Assembly: GCA_964371405.1 (NCBI GenBank)
Contig: CAYJLV010000008.1
Coordinates: 1-64,000, forward strand
DNA from: JAMHWF01 sp964371405
Lineage (GTDB): Bacteria > Pseudomonadota > Gammaproteobacteria > Burkholderiales > Burkholderiaceae_C
Direction of reading: 5' to 3'
Length of the DNA stretch: 64,000 bases
A program made the position numbers and the translations under genes. Position 1 is the stretch's first letter. The number at the start of each line of letters is the position of its first letter. Positions 54,207 to 62,768 of this stretch are shown here, piece after piece. The notes under the pieces are model-generated. The model was not told the origin of the DNA, did no database searches, and saw nothing but the letters and a program-made list of their open reading frames with translations.

Positions 54207-54692
54207 ATGAATGCCGTCGACCTGCTGATCGATCAGCACCACCAGATCGAATCGCGCATGAAGCAGTTGCTCGCCGCCGAGCAGCCTGCCGAGCGCGCCA
54301 AGCTGTTCGCTCAAGTCGGCGATCACCTGACGGTGCACATCGCTTCGGAGGAGCAAGTGTTCTACCCGGCGGTGAAGGCGGCGCGCACGCAAGACGTGCT
54401 GCTCGAATCTCTCGAGGAGCACTTGTCTCTCAAACGGCTGCTCGCCGACCTCGTGGCCATGAACGCCGACGACCAGACTTTCGAGCCCAAGTTCGAGGTG
54501 CTCAGGGAACAGACCGAACACCACCATCGCGAGGAAGAGGACGACCTGTTCCCGAAGGTGCGGCGCATGCTTGATGAGCGCCGCCTCGGCGCGCTCGGCG
54601 ACGAGATGATGGCGCTGCAGAAGTCGCTGCGGCGCGCCGGCGATCCGCGCGAGAACGTGGTCGACGAGACCGGTCGCGCAGCGCCGCTGTAG
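54207..54692 (+). CDS. Hemerythrin HHE-domain protein
   Basis: 161-residue four-helix protein with a di-iron hemerythrin-like site. Candidate ligands are LIDQHHQIE, HLTVHIASEEQVFYP, LEEHLSLK and TEHHHREEEDDLFP. HHE-domain proteins bind oxygen, NO or iron and often help during oxidative or nitrosative stress. AAAGGG lies about ten bases upstream of ATG 54207. It follows the LapA-like gene at 74 nt on the same strand and ends 11 nt before the convergent pirin gene. Confidence 0.9.
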   Translation: MNAVDLLIDQHHQIESRMKQLLAAEQPAERAKLFAQVGDHLTVHIASEEQVFYPAVKAARTQDVLLESLEEHLSLKRLLADLVAMNADDQTFEPKFEVLREQTEHHHREEEDDLFPKVRRMLDERRLGALGDEMMALQKSLRRAGDPRENVVDETGRAAPL

Positions 54693-54703
54693 ACGGGCCG
54701 CCG

Positions 54704-55591
54704 TCAGCCGGTGAAGCGGCCGGCGCGGAAGTCCTCGACGGCGTCGAAGATCTGCTGCTGCGTGTTCATCACGAACGGGCCGTACTGCGCGATCGGCTCG
54801 CCGAGCGGCCGTCCGGCGACGAGCAGCGCTCGCGCCGGCGCGTCGCCGGCGGCTCGCAGTGCGACGCCGTCGCCCTCGTTCTTCAGGATCGCCATGCGCT
54901 GCGCGGGCACAGCCGCGTCGCCGACGCCGAGCGCGCCGCGGTAGACCCAGACAAAGGCGTTGTGCGCCGCCGGCAGTGCCTGGCGGAACGTCGCGCCGGG
55001 TGCGAAATGCAGGTCGAGGTAGAGCGGCTCGGTCACATCGCGCTGCATCGCGCCGGCCACGCCGTGGCTCGTGCCGGCGATGGCGCGCACCGTCACGCCC
55101 TCGGGTGTCGTGAACTCGGGGATCGCGTCGCTCTGGATGTCGCGGTACCACGGCGCGCGCATCTTGTCGGCGGCCGGCAGGTTGAGCCAGAGCTGGAAGC
55201 CCTCCATGCGCCCCTGTTCCTGCTCGGGCAGCTCGGAATGAACGATGCCGCGGCCCGCAGTCATCCACTGCACACCGCCGTTGCAGAGCAGGCCCTCGTG
55301 GCCGACGCTGTCGCGGTGGCGCATGCGCCCGGCGATCATGTAGGTGACGGTCTCGAAGCCGCGGTGCGGGTGGTCGGGAAAGCCGCCGATGTAGTCGTCG
55401 GGGTCGTCGGTGCCGAACGCGTCGAGCATCAGGAACGGGTCGAGCCGGCGCTGCAGCGGCTGCGTCAGCACGCGCGTCAGCTTGACGCTGGCGCCGTCGG
55501 ACGTGGCCTGCCCGGCGACCAGGCGCTCCACGCCGCGCGGGTGCGCGACGGTCTCGGCTTGCAGCGGTGCGCGGTCGAGCGTCGTGGTCAT
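54704..55591 (-). CDS. Pirin-family protein
   Basis: 295-residue bicupin. The N-terminal cupin metal site is in GFPDHPHRGFETVTYMI (His residues at about 63, 65 and 108 region) and GLLCNGGVQWMTAGRGIVHS, the C-terminal cupin in PAGATFRQALPAAHNAFV-like sequence. Bacterial pirins can be quercetin-2,3-dioxygenases or redox regulators; the activity here is not determined. GGAG precedes ATG 55591. It follows azoR by 47 nt on the same strand, a common pairing in quinone and flavonoid detoxification loci. Confidence 0.92.
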   Translation of the reverse strand: MTTTLDRAPLQAETVAHPRGVERLVAGQATSDGASVKLTRVLTQPLQRRLDPFLMLDAFGTDDPDDYIGGFPDHPHRGFETVTYMIAGRMRHRDSVGHEGLLCNGGVQWMTAGRGIVHSELPEQEQGRMEGFQLWLNLPAADKMRAPWYRDIQSDAIPEFTTPEGVTVRAIAGTSHGVAGAMQRDVTEPLYLDLHFAPGATFRQALPAAHNAFVWVYRGALGVGDAAVPAQRMAILKNEGDGVALRAAGDAPARALLVAGRPLGEPIAQYGPFVMNTQQQIFDAVEDFRAGRFTG

Positions 55592-55638
55592 GGCAACTCC
55601 TGGGTCGAGATCCATCGTAGCGGCGGCGGCGCGTCCCT

Positions 55639-56241
55639 TCAGGCGACCACGGCGTCGTCGATCTGCGCCTCGGCGGCGGCGATCGATTGCTGCTCGGCCT
55701 CGGGCCCGAGCGCCAGCCCTTCGGCATAGACGAGCTGCAGCTGCGTCATGCCGAGGAAGCCGAGCACCGCCTGCAGGTAGGGGACCTGGGTGTCGGCGGG
55801 CGTGCCGCGGTACTTGCCGCCGCGCGTCAGCGCGAGGTAGACCTTCTTGCCGGTCAGCAGCCCTTCGGGGCCGCGGTCGGTGTAGCGGAAGGTGGTGCCG
55901 GCGCGCGCGATCGCGTCGATCCAGTTCTTCAGTTGCGCCGGCACGCCGAAGTTGTACATCGGCACGCCGAGCACGACGACATCGGCGGCCTGGATCTCGG
56001 CGATCAGCGCGTCGTCGAGCGCAACGCGAGCCGCCTGCTCGGGCGTGCGCTGGCCTTGCGGCGTGAACAGCGCCTGCAGCGCGGCGTCGTCGAGCGCCGG
56101 AAGCGGCGCCTTTCCGAGGTCGCGCAGCGTGACGCGGGCGTCGGGGGTTGCGGCGCGCAGCCGCTCGACGATGCGCTTGGCGAGGCGACTCGAATGCGAA
56201 CTGGTGGCGCGGGCACTGGAGTGAATCTGCAGGATGTTCAT
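55639..56241 (-). CDS. azoR: FMN-dependent NADH azoreductase / quinone reductase
   Basis: 200-residue flavodoxin-like oxidoreductase. The start MNILQIHSSARATSSHSSRL binds FMN phosphate; VVLGVPMYNFGVPAQLKNWID (given as VPMYNFGVPAQLKNWID, about residues 92-108) is the family signature and TRGGKY contacts flavin. The enzyme reduces quinones and azo compounds with NADH. It is divergent from a LysR-type regulator and upstream of the pirin gene, probably as one inducible unit responding to electrophiles (inference). Confidence 0.94.
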   Translation of the reverse strand: MNILQIHSSARATSSHSSRLAKRIVERLRAATPDARVTLRDLGKAPLPALDDAALQALFTPQGQRTPEQAARVALDDALIAEIQAADVVVLGVPMYNFGVPAQLKNWIDAIARAGTTFRYTDRGPEGLLTGKKVYLALTRGGKYRGTPADTQVPYLQAVLGFLGMTQLQLVYAEGLALGPEAEQQSIAAAEAQIDDAVVA

Positions 56242-56278
56242 GGCGGTGACCTTCGGGCTTGGGGATGACTGAACTCTA

Positions 56279-56319
56279 GTTATCCCGAAATCGATCCGGA
56301 AGACCTTGAAATGGATAAC
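56279..56319. promoter_or_regulatory. Candidate LysR-type operator between azoR and the regulator
   Basis: Inverted repeat gttatcc (56279-56285) / ggataac (56313-56319) with 27 bases between the arms, in the 110-bp divergent region. Arms are perfect over seven bases. The position fits a LysR-type regulator binding and overlapping both promoters. Confidence 0.45.
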
Positions 56320-56351
56320 ATTGTTCCGTCAAAGCAGCCAATGGGGGTGCC

Positions 56352-57332
56352 GTGACCTTGGAGCCGAACGATCTCCTGCTCTTCGCGCGCGTGGTCGACG
56401 AGGGCAGCTTCAGCCGCGCCGGCGAGCGGCTCGGTCTGCCGAAATCGACGGTGTCGCGCCGCCTTGCCGCACTTGAAGCAAAGCTGGGTGAGCGCTTGCT
56501 GTTGCGTACAACCCGCAAACTTAATGTGACGGCCTTCGGCCACAGCGTGCTGGCGCATGCGCGCCAGATCGTCGACGAGGTCGAGGCTGCCGGTGCGCTG
56601 GCGCAGCACCGGCAGGCCGAACCGAGCGGGCGGCTGCGCGTGTCGATGCCGGCCGATCTGGCGCAAGTCGTGCTCGCGCCGCGGCTGGCGCGCTTCGTCG
56701 CCGAGCATCCGGCGATCGAGCTCGACCTTGACCTGTCGGCGCGTCGCGTCGACCTCATCGGCGAGAGCTACGACCTCGCGATCCGCATGGGCGAGCTGCC
56801 TGACGACGCCTCGCTCGCCGCGCGCCGCATCGCCGTCTTCAGCGGCGGCCTGTATGCGGCGCCCGACTACCTGGCGCGGCGCGGCACGCCCGCCATGCCG
56901 GCCGACCTGCCGCAGCACGACGCGCTGCTGCTGCGCTCGCGCAGCGGCGAGCCGCTACCGTGGAACTTGAACTGCGGCGACACGCACTGGAGAGGAGCGC
57001 CGCGTACGCGAGTGCTCGCTAACGCGCCCGAGTTGTTGATCCGTCTGGCGCGACTCGGCGTCGGCATCGCCGGCGTGCCGACCCATTTCGCCGAGCCCTA
57101 TGTTCAGCGCGGCGAACTGGCGCGGGTGCTGCCGGATTGGCGCCTGCCGCCGGCGGCGGCCTGGGCCGTGTTCCCCGGTCGGCGCCTGATGCCGGCGCGC
57201 ACGCGCGTCTTTCTCGATGCTCTGGCCGATGAGTTCTCCGACGCGCGCTGCCAGGCGGTGCTGGAGCGCGAGGCGCCGACGATCGCGCCGGCTGCGCCCC
57301 CTCTCCCACCCGTCGGGAGAGGGCCGGGGTGA
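56352..57332 (+). CDS. LysR-family transcriptional regulator
   Basis: 326-residue regulator. The N-terminal winged helix-turn-helix is at residues 3-62 (LLLFARVVDEGSFSRAGERL; STVSRRLAALEAKLGERLL). A LysR substrate-binding domain follows at about 90-295, with GRLRVSMPADLAQVVLAPRL and DLAIRMGELPDDASLAARRI. It starts at GTG 56352. The last 10-12 codons (PPLPPVGRGPG) run through a dispersed inverted repeat, so the natural C-terminus of the ancestor was probably shorter. Divergent from azoR-pirin, which it likely regulates. Confidence 0.92.
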   Translation: MTLEPNDLLLFARVVDEGSFSRAGERLGLPKSTVSRRLAALEAKLGERLLLRTTRKLNVTAFGHSVLAHARQIVDEVEAAGALAQHRQAEPSGRLRVSMPADLAQVVLAPRLARFVAEHPAIELDLDLSARRVDLIGESYDLAIRMGELPDDASLAARRIAVFSGGLYAAPDYLARRGTPAMPADLPQHDALLLRSRSGEPLPWNLNCGDTHWRGAPRTRVLANAPELLIRLARLGVGIAGVPTHFAEPYVQRGELARVLPDWRLPPAAAWAVFPGRRLMPARTRVFLDALADEFSDARCQAVLEREAPTIAPAAPPLPPVGRGPG

Positions 57333-57336
57333 GGGG
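57299..57336. repeat. REP-like inverted repeat at the end of the LysR gene
   Basis: Perfect 9-bp stem ccctctccc/gggagaggg (57299-57307 / 57315-57323, seven-base loop) followed by a ggggtgaggg-type sequence. This motif resembles a dispersed intergenic repeat frequent in many Proteobacteria (from memory). It overlaps the last LysR codons and sits between convergent genes. Confidence 0.6.
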
Positions 57337-57366
57337 GAGGGCTGCGGGCCGCGCGCCTCGGGCGAC

Positions 57367-60300
57367 TCAACCCGCGCCGGCCGGCGCGGCGCCGCCGTGG
57401 TGCGGCCGGCGCAGCCGGCGCACGATCGCCTGCACGGCGTCGTCGACGTAGGTGAACAGCACCGGGATCACGAGCAGGCTGAGGAAGGTCGACGTGATCA
57501 GCCCGCCGATCACGACGATGGCCATCGGCGCGCGGAAGCTCGGATCGACGCCGATGCCCAGCGCGATCGGCATCATGCCGGCGCCCATCGCGATCGTCGT
57601 CATCACGATCGGCCGCGCGCGCTTGCGGCAGGCGTCGAGCACCGCGGCCAGGCGCGCCATGCCGAACTCGCGGCGCGCCATGATGGCGTACTCGATCAGC
57701 AGGATCGAGTTCTTCGTCGCAATGCCCATCAGCATGATCAGTCCGATCATCGACGGCATCGACAGCGCGGTCTGCGTCAGGAACAGCGCGAGGAAGGCGC
57801 CGGGGATCGACAGCACCAGTGCCGCGAGAATCGTCACCGGCTGCACGAAGTCCTTGAACAGCAGCACGAGCACGATGTAGATGCACAGTACGCCGGTCAG
57901 CATCGCGAGGCTGAAGCTCTCGAACAGCTCGGCCATCGCCTCGGCGTCGCCGACGCTGGTCTGGATCACGCCGGGCGGCAGCTTGGCCAGGCTCGGCAGC
58001 GCGAGCGCCCGTTTCTCGACTTCACCCAGCGGCTGCTGGTTCAACTCGATCTCGAAGTTGATGTTGCGCAGGCGGTCGTAGCGGTTGATCTCGGCCGGAC
58101 CGCTGTCCATCGAGATCTCGGCCACGTTCGACAGCGGTACCGGCCCGCGCGCGCCCGGCACCGGCAGCCGCGACAGCACGTCGATGTCCTGGCGTGCACC
58201 GGCGGCCAGCCGCACCACGATCGGCACCTGGCGCTGGCTGAGGTTGAGTTTGGCGAGGCCCTGGTCGTAGTCGCCGGTGGTGGCGACGCGCAGCGTCTCG
58301 GCGATCGCGGCCGAGGAGACTCCCAGGTCTGCGGCGCGCGCGAAGTCGGGGCGCACGATCAGCTCGGGCCGCACCAGGCTCGCCGTCGACGTCACGGCGC
58401 CGATGCCGGGAATGGTGCGCAGCTCGCGCTCGACGCGCGCGCCGTGCGCCGCGAGCGCGGCGCCGTCCTCGCCGGCGAGCACCAGCACATACTTCTCGCT
58501 CGACGCGCCGAGGCCGACCTTGACGCGCGCGCCCGCCACCAAGACCAGCGCGTCGCGCAGCTGGGCCTCGATCTCCTGCTTCGACAGGCCGGCGCGTTCG
58601 TTGCGGTGCGTCATGTTGATCGTCAGCACCGCCTTGCGCACCTCGGCCGCGCCTTTCGGCGCGAACGGATCCGCGCCGGCGTTGCCGCCGCCGATTGCCG
58701 TGTAGACCAGCTTGACTTGCGAATTGCGCTGCACGATCTCGCGCGCCTGTTCGGCGGCGGCGCGGGTCTGGCGGAACGTGCTGCCCGGCGGCAGCGTGAC
58801 CGTGACCTGCGTCTGCGACAGGTCGTCGGGCGGGATGAAGCCGGTCGCCAGCAGCGGCACCAGCATGAACGAGCCGACGAGGAAGGCGGCGGCGGCGATC
58901 ACGGTGAGCACGCGGTGGCGCAGGCACGCCTGCACCCAGCGCATGTAGATCGTGATCCAGCGCGGCTCGGCGGCCTGGTCGCGGCCGGGCTTGGGCGGGC
59001 GCAGGATGTAGGCCGCCATCATTGGCGTGAGCATGCGCGCGACGACGAGCGAGAAGAAGACGGCGATCGCGGCCGTCCAGCCGAACTGGACGAAGAACTT
59101 GCCCGCGATGCCGCTCATGAAGGCCGTCGGCAAAAAGACGGCGATCAGCGTGAACGTCGTCGCGATGACGGCCAGCCCGATCTCGTCGGCCGCCTCCATT
59201 GCTGCCTGGAACGGTGATTTACCCATGCGCAGATGGCGCATGATGTTCTCGATTTCGACGATGGCGTCGTCGACCAGGATGCCGACGACGAGCGACAGCG
59301 ACAGCAGCGTGACGACGTTGATCGTGAAGCCCATCAGGTGCATCACGAAGAAGGTCGGGATCGCCGACAGCGGCAGTGCCACGGCCGAGACGAAAGTGGC
59401 TCGGCCGTCGCGCAGGAACAGGAACACGACGAGCACGGCGAGCGCCGCGCCCTCGAAGAGCAGCTTCAACGAGCCTTCGTAGTTCTCGACCACCGGGTCG
59501 ACGAAGTTGAACGCCTCGGTGATCGTGATCTCGGGATGCCCGGCCTCGAGCTTGCCGAGCGCGGCGCGCACGCCGTCGGTCACGTCGATCTCGCCGGCGC
59601 CGCGCGAGCGCACGATCTCGAAGCCGACGACCGGCTGGCCGTCGAGCAGCGCCGCCGAGCGTTGCTCGGCGACGGTGTCGGCGACCGTCGCGACTTGGTC
59701 GAGGCGGATGCGCCGGCCGTCGCGCAGCGCGATCTGCAGCGCGGCCAGCTCGCCGGCCGAGCGCACGGTGGCCAGCGTGCGCACCGACTGCTCGGCGCCG
59801 CCGAGGTCGGCGCGGCCGCCCGGCGCGTCCTGCTGCATGCGGCGCAACTGCTGCGAGATGTCGGCCGCCGTCGCGCCGAGCGCGAGCAGGCGCGCCGGGT
59901 CGAGCTCGACGGCGACTTCGCGCGTCGCGCCGCCGACGCGTGCGACGGCGCCGACGCCGCGCACCGCGAGCAGCGCCTTCGTCACCTGGTTGTCGACGAA
60001 CCAGGAGAGCGCCTCGTCGTCCATGCGCCCCGAGGCGACGGTGTAGGTCAGGATCGGCGTGCCGGCGAGGTCGACCTTCTGGATCACCGGATCGCGCAGG
60101 TCGGCCGGCAGGTCGGAGCGCACGCGCGCGACGGCGTCGCGCACGTCGTTGACGGCCTCCTGCGTCGGCTTCTCGAGGCGGAACTCGACGGTCAGCACGG
60201 CCGCGCCGTCCTGCAGCGTCGTGTAGATGTGCTTGAGGCCCTGCACCGTGGCGAGCGAGTTCTCGATCTTGCGCGCGACTTCCGTCTCGAGCTGCGCCGG

Positions 60301-60465
60301 CGACGCGCCGGGCAGTGACGCCGTTACCGTGACCATCGGCAGATCGATGTCGGGGAAGTTCTGGACCTTCATCGCCCGAAAGCTCATCAGGCCCGCCACG
60401 GTGAGCATGACGAACAGCAGCACCGACGGGATCGGGTTGCGGATCGACCAGGTCGAGACGCTCAT
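57367..60465 (-). CDS. HAE-type RND efflux pump (AcrB/MexB-like)
   Basis: 1032-residue inner-membrane drug/proton antiporter with 12 helices and two periplasmic loops. Proton-relay Asp pair is in VVGILVDDAIVEIENIMRHL (helix 4) and the helix-10 Lys in MGIATKNSILLIEYAIMARR. Other signatures are FRAMKVQNFPDIDLPMVTV, GASPAQLETEVARKIE and PSMIGLIMLMGIAT. It belongs to the HAE branch rather than the heavy-metal branch. Preceded by its fusion-protein gene with an ATGA overlap; no outer-membrane channel gene is adjacent, so it probably uses a shared TolC-like protein. Substrates unknown. Confidence 0.93.
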   Translation of the reverse strand: MSVSTWSIRNPIPSVLLFVMLTVAGLMSFRAMKVQNFPDIDLPMVTVTASLPGASPAQLETEVARKIENSLATVQGLKHIYTTLQDGAAVLTVEFRLEKPTQEAVNDVRDAVARVRSDLPADLRDPVIQKVDLAGTPILTYTVASGRMDDEALSWFVDNQVTKALLAVRGVGAVARVGGATREVAVELDPARLLALGATAADISQQLRRMQQDAPGGRADLGGAEQSVRTLATVRSAGELAALQIALRDGRRIRLDQVATVADTVAEQRSAALLDGQPVVGFEIVRSRGAGEIDVTDGVRAALGKLEAGHPEITITEAFNFVDPVVENYEGSLKLLFEGAALAVLVVFLFLRDGRATFVSAVALPLSAIPTFFVMHLMGFTINVVTLLSLSLVVGILVDDAIVEIENIMRHLRMGKSPFQAAMEAADEIGLAVIATTFTLIAVFLPTAFMSGIAGKFFVQFGWTAAIAVFFSLVVARMLTPMMAAYILRPPKPGRDQAAEPRWITIYMRWVQACLRHRVLTVIAAAAFLVGSFMLVPLLATGFIPPDDLSQTQVTVTLPPGSTFRQTRAAAEQAREIVQRNSQVKLVYTAIGGGNAGADPFAPKGAAEVRKAVLTINMTHRNERAGLSKQEIEAQLRDALVLVAGARVKVGLGASSEKYVLVLAGEDGAALAAHGARVERELRTIPGIGAVTSTASLVRPELIVRPDFARAADLGVSSAAIAETLRVATTGDYDQGLAKLNLSQRQVPIVVRLAAGARQDIDVLSRLPVPGARGPVPLSNVAEISMDSGPAEINRYDRLRNINFEIELNQQPLGEVEKRALALPSLAKLPPGVIQTSVGDAEAMAELFESFSLAMLTGVLCIYIVLVLLFKDFVQPVTILAALVLSIPGAFLALFLTQTALSMPSMIGLIMLMGIATKNSILLIEYAIMARREFGMARLAAVLDACRKRARPIVMTTIAMGAGMMPIALGIGVDPSFRAPMAIVVIGGLITSTFLSLLVIPVLFTYVDDAVQAIVRRLRRPHHGGAAPAGAG

Positions 60466-61607
60466 CGTGCGCCCTGCGCGGCGGCTTCGGCGATGCGCAC
60501 CGTGTCGCCGTCGACGAGAAAGCCGCCGCCGGCGGCGACGACGCGCGCCGCGGCGTCGAGGCCGCCGGTGATCTCGATGCGCTCGCCGATGCGCCGGCCG
60601 GTGCCGACCTTGGTCTGCGTCACCTTCGAGTCGGCGCCGACGCGCAGCACGTAGGCGAAGCCGTCGCGCAACTGCACCGCGCTCTGCGGCAGCGTCAGCG
60701 CCGGCGTGCTGCCGAGATCGAACTCGCCGCGCGCGAACATGCCGGCACGCGCCGCCGGCGCCGCGGCCAGGTCGACGTAGGCGATGCCGTTGAGCGTCTG
60801 CGCGTCGATCGTCGGCGCGAGCATGCGCAGCTTGCCGGCGACGATGACGCCGCCGGGCAGGTGCAGCGTGGCGGGCAGGCCGGGCTTGAGGCGAACGAGG
60901 TCGTCGGCCGGCACTTCGGCGCGCCATTCCAGCCGCCCGCGCCGGATCAGGCGGAACAGCTCCTGCCCTGCGGGCAGCACGGCACCGACCGTCGCGCTGC
61001 GCGCCGAGATGACGCCGTCGTCGGGCGCAACGACGCGCGTCTGCCCCAGCCGCAACTGCTGCACCGTCGCCGCGGCGCGCTGCGCCTCGAGCCGCGCCTG
61101 CGCGGTGCGCTCGGCGGTCAGGTACTGCTCGATCTGCTGCTTGCTCAGCGCCCCGCTGGCGGCGAGGTCGCGCGCGCGCTGCGCATTCGCGGCGGCCTCG
61201 GTGAGCGCCGCCTCGGCCTCGGCGACGGCGGCGCGGATCTGCGCCGCGTCGGCCTCGACGGTGGCCGACGCGAACGTGGCCAGCACCTGGCCGCGCTTGA
61301 CGGCGTCGCCGACGTTGACGCGCACTTCGGCGAGCCGCAGGCCGTTGGCCTCGGTGCCGACGCTGGCCTCCTGCCAGGCGGCGATGTTGCCGTTGGCGGC
61401 CAGGCGCAGCGGCAGCGCCTCGCTGCGCGGCGTGGTGGTCGTGACGGTGAGCGCCGGCTTTGCGTCGGGCTCGGCGGGGGTCTTCGATGCGACATCGGCG
61501 CGCGCGCCGAGCAGCACCACGGTGGCCGCGATGGCGGCGACAGCGGCCCCCGCGGCCAGCAGCCAGCGCAGGCGCGACGCACGCGGGGCGGCAGTCGAGG
61601 GGGTCAT
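60462..61607 (-). CDS. RND efflux membrane fusion protein
   Basis: 381-residue periplasmic adaptor. An N-terminal membrane anchor (about residues 15-37, LRWLLAAGAAVAAIAATVVLL) is followed by the barrel/lipoyl part (VGTEANGLRLAEVRVNVGDA), an alpha-hairpin (AAVAEAEAALTEAAANAQRA; LEAQRAAATVQQLR) and the second lipoyl half (TRVVAPDDGVISARSATVG). The stop overlaps the pump start (ATGA). The ATG at 61607 gives MTPSTAAPRASRL. No regulator is adjacent; the 108-nt upstream gap separates it from the vWA gene. Confidence 0.92.
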   Translation of the reverse strand: MTPSTAAPRASRLRWLLAAGAAVAAIAATVVLLGARADVASKTPAEPDAKPALTVTTTTPRSEALPLRLAANGNIAAWQEASVGTEANGLRLAEVRVNVGDAVKRGQVLATFASATVEADAAQIRAAVAEAEAALTEAAANAQRARDLAASGALSKQQIEQYLTAERTAQARLEAQRAAATVQQLRLGQTRVVAPDDGVISARSATVGAVLPAGQELFRLIRRGRLEWRAEVPADDLVRLKPGLPATLHLPGGVIVAGKLRMLAPTIDAQTLNGIAYVDLAAAPAARAGMFARGEFDLGSTPALTLPQSAVQLRDGFAYVLRVGADSKVTQTKVGTGRRIGERIEITGGLDAAARVVAAGGGFLVDGDTVRIAEAAAQGAR

Positions 61608-61715
61608 GAGGGGCGCTTCCTGTTGTTCGGGTTTGTCGCCGGCACGCGCGCAGCGGCGCGCAAAGAGGCGAACTCTACGCGGCAAATGTTTCGCCGCGAT
61701 TTCGTCGTCAGTGTG

Positions 61716-62768
61716 TCACGCGACGCGGTGAAACCACAGCAGGGACAGCAGCGCAGCGAGCGTCGTCAGCGCTGCGGCGGCGGCGGTGAACAGCGCCGTG
61801 ATCTCGGTCTCGCGCTTCTCGAACACCAGCTTGGCATTGAGCATCTGGTAGACCTTGGTCAGGTCGGGCGCGCTGCCGGCGTAGTAGTACTCGCCGCGCG
61901 TCAGGTTGGCGATCGTCTTGAGCGACTCCTCGTCGAGGCGCACGCGCATCGACCAGCCTTCGGTGCGCAGGATCTCGCCGTCGGCGGTGCCGATGCCGAC
62001 GGTGTAGATGCGCACGCCGCGGTCGGCGGCCAGCCGCGCGGCCTCGATCGGATCGGGACCCGTCGTCGTCTGGCCGTCGGTCAGCAAGATGATGACGGCC
62101 GACGGATACGAGCCCGCCGGCACCGGCTTGAACGGCGCCTTGGCGCCGTCGTTGAGCGGCGGCCGGTCGAGCGACATCGCCCCGGCGCCGCCGCCGCGCC
62201 GTGCGTTTGCGGACGCCAGGTCGATGCCTGCGTCCGGGAAGATCGTCGCGAGCGAGACGACGATGGCGCTGCCGATCGCCGTGGCGCGCTGGAGCTGGAA
62301 GCGGTCGATCGCGGCGAGCAGGTCTTCCTTGTTGTGCGTCGGCGGTTGCACGAGTTGCGCCGTGCCGGCGAACGACACGATGGCGACGCGCGTGTTGCGC
62401 GGCTGATCGGCGATGAAGGTGCGCGCCGCCTCCTGCGCCGCCGTGATGCGGTTGGGCTTGACGTCTTCGGCCAGCATGCTGCGCGAGATGTCCATCGCGA
62501 GTACGACCAGGTCGTGCTGCGACGGCAGCGTCACGATGGCGGTCGGCCGCGCGATCGCGACGAGGGCCAGCGTGAGCGCGACGAGCATCAGCAGCGGCGG
62601 CACGTGGCGGCGCACGCGCGAACCCGCGCCGATCGCCTCGCGCACCAGGCTCAGGCTGGCGTAGCGCAACGCCGCCTTCTTGCGGCGGCGCAGCAGCCAG
62701 ACGTAGAGCGCGACCAGCAGCGGCAGCGCCGCCAGCAGCACAAGCGCCTCGGGCCAGAGGAACTTCAT
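61716..62768 (-). CDS. von Willebrand factor A domain membrane protein (BatA-like)
   Basis: 350-residue protein. Two N-terminal transmembrane helices at about residues 8-26 (ALVLLAALPLLVALYVWLL) and 58-75 precede a vWA domain (about 88-300) with a complete MIDAS start LAMDISRSMLAED (DxSxS) and LLTDGQTTTGPDP. A C-terminal membrane helix follows at about 325-345. Such proteins accompany MoxR ATPases and DUF58 proteins and may act in chaperone-like complex assembly or metal insertion. The start overlaps the DUF58 stop (ATGA). Confidence 0.92.
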   Translation of the reverse strand: MKFLWPEALVLLAALPLLVALYVWLLRRRKKAALRYASLSLVREAIGAGSRVRRHVPPLLMLVALTLALVAIARPTAIVTLPSQHDLVVLAMDISRSMLAEDVKPNRITAAQEAARTFIADQPRNTRVAIVSFAGTAQLVQPPTHNKEDLLAAIDRFQLQRATAIGSAIVVSLATIFPDAGIDLASANARRGGGAGAMSLDRPPLNDGAKAPFKPVPAGSYPSAVIILLTDGQTTTGPDPIEAARLAADRGVRIYTVGIGTADGEILRTEGWSMRVRLDEESLKTIANLTRGEYYYAGSAPDLTKVYQMLNAKLVFEKRETEITALFTAAAAALTTLAALLSLLWFHRVA

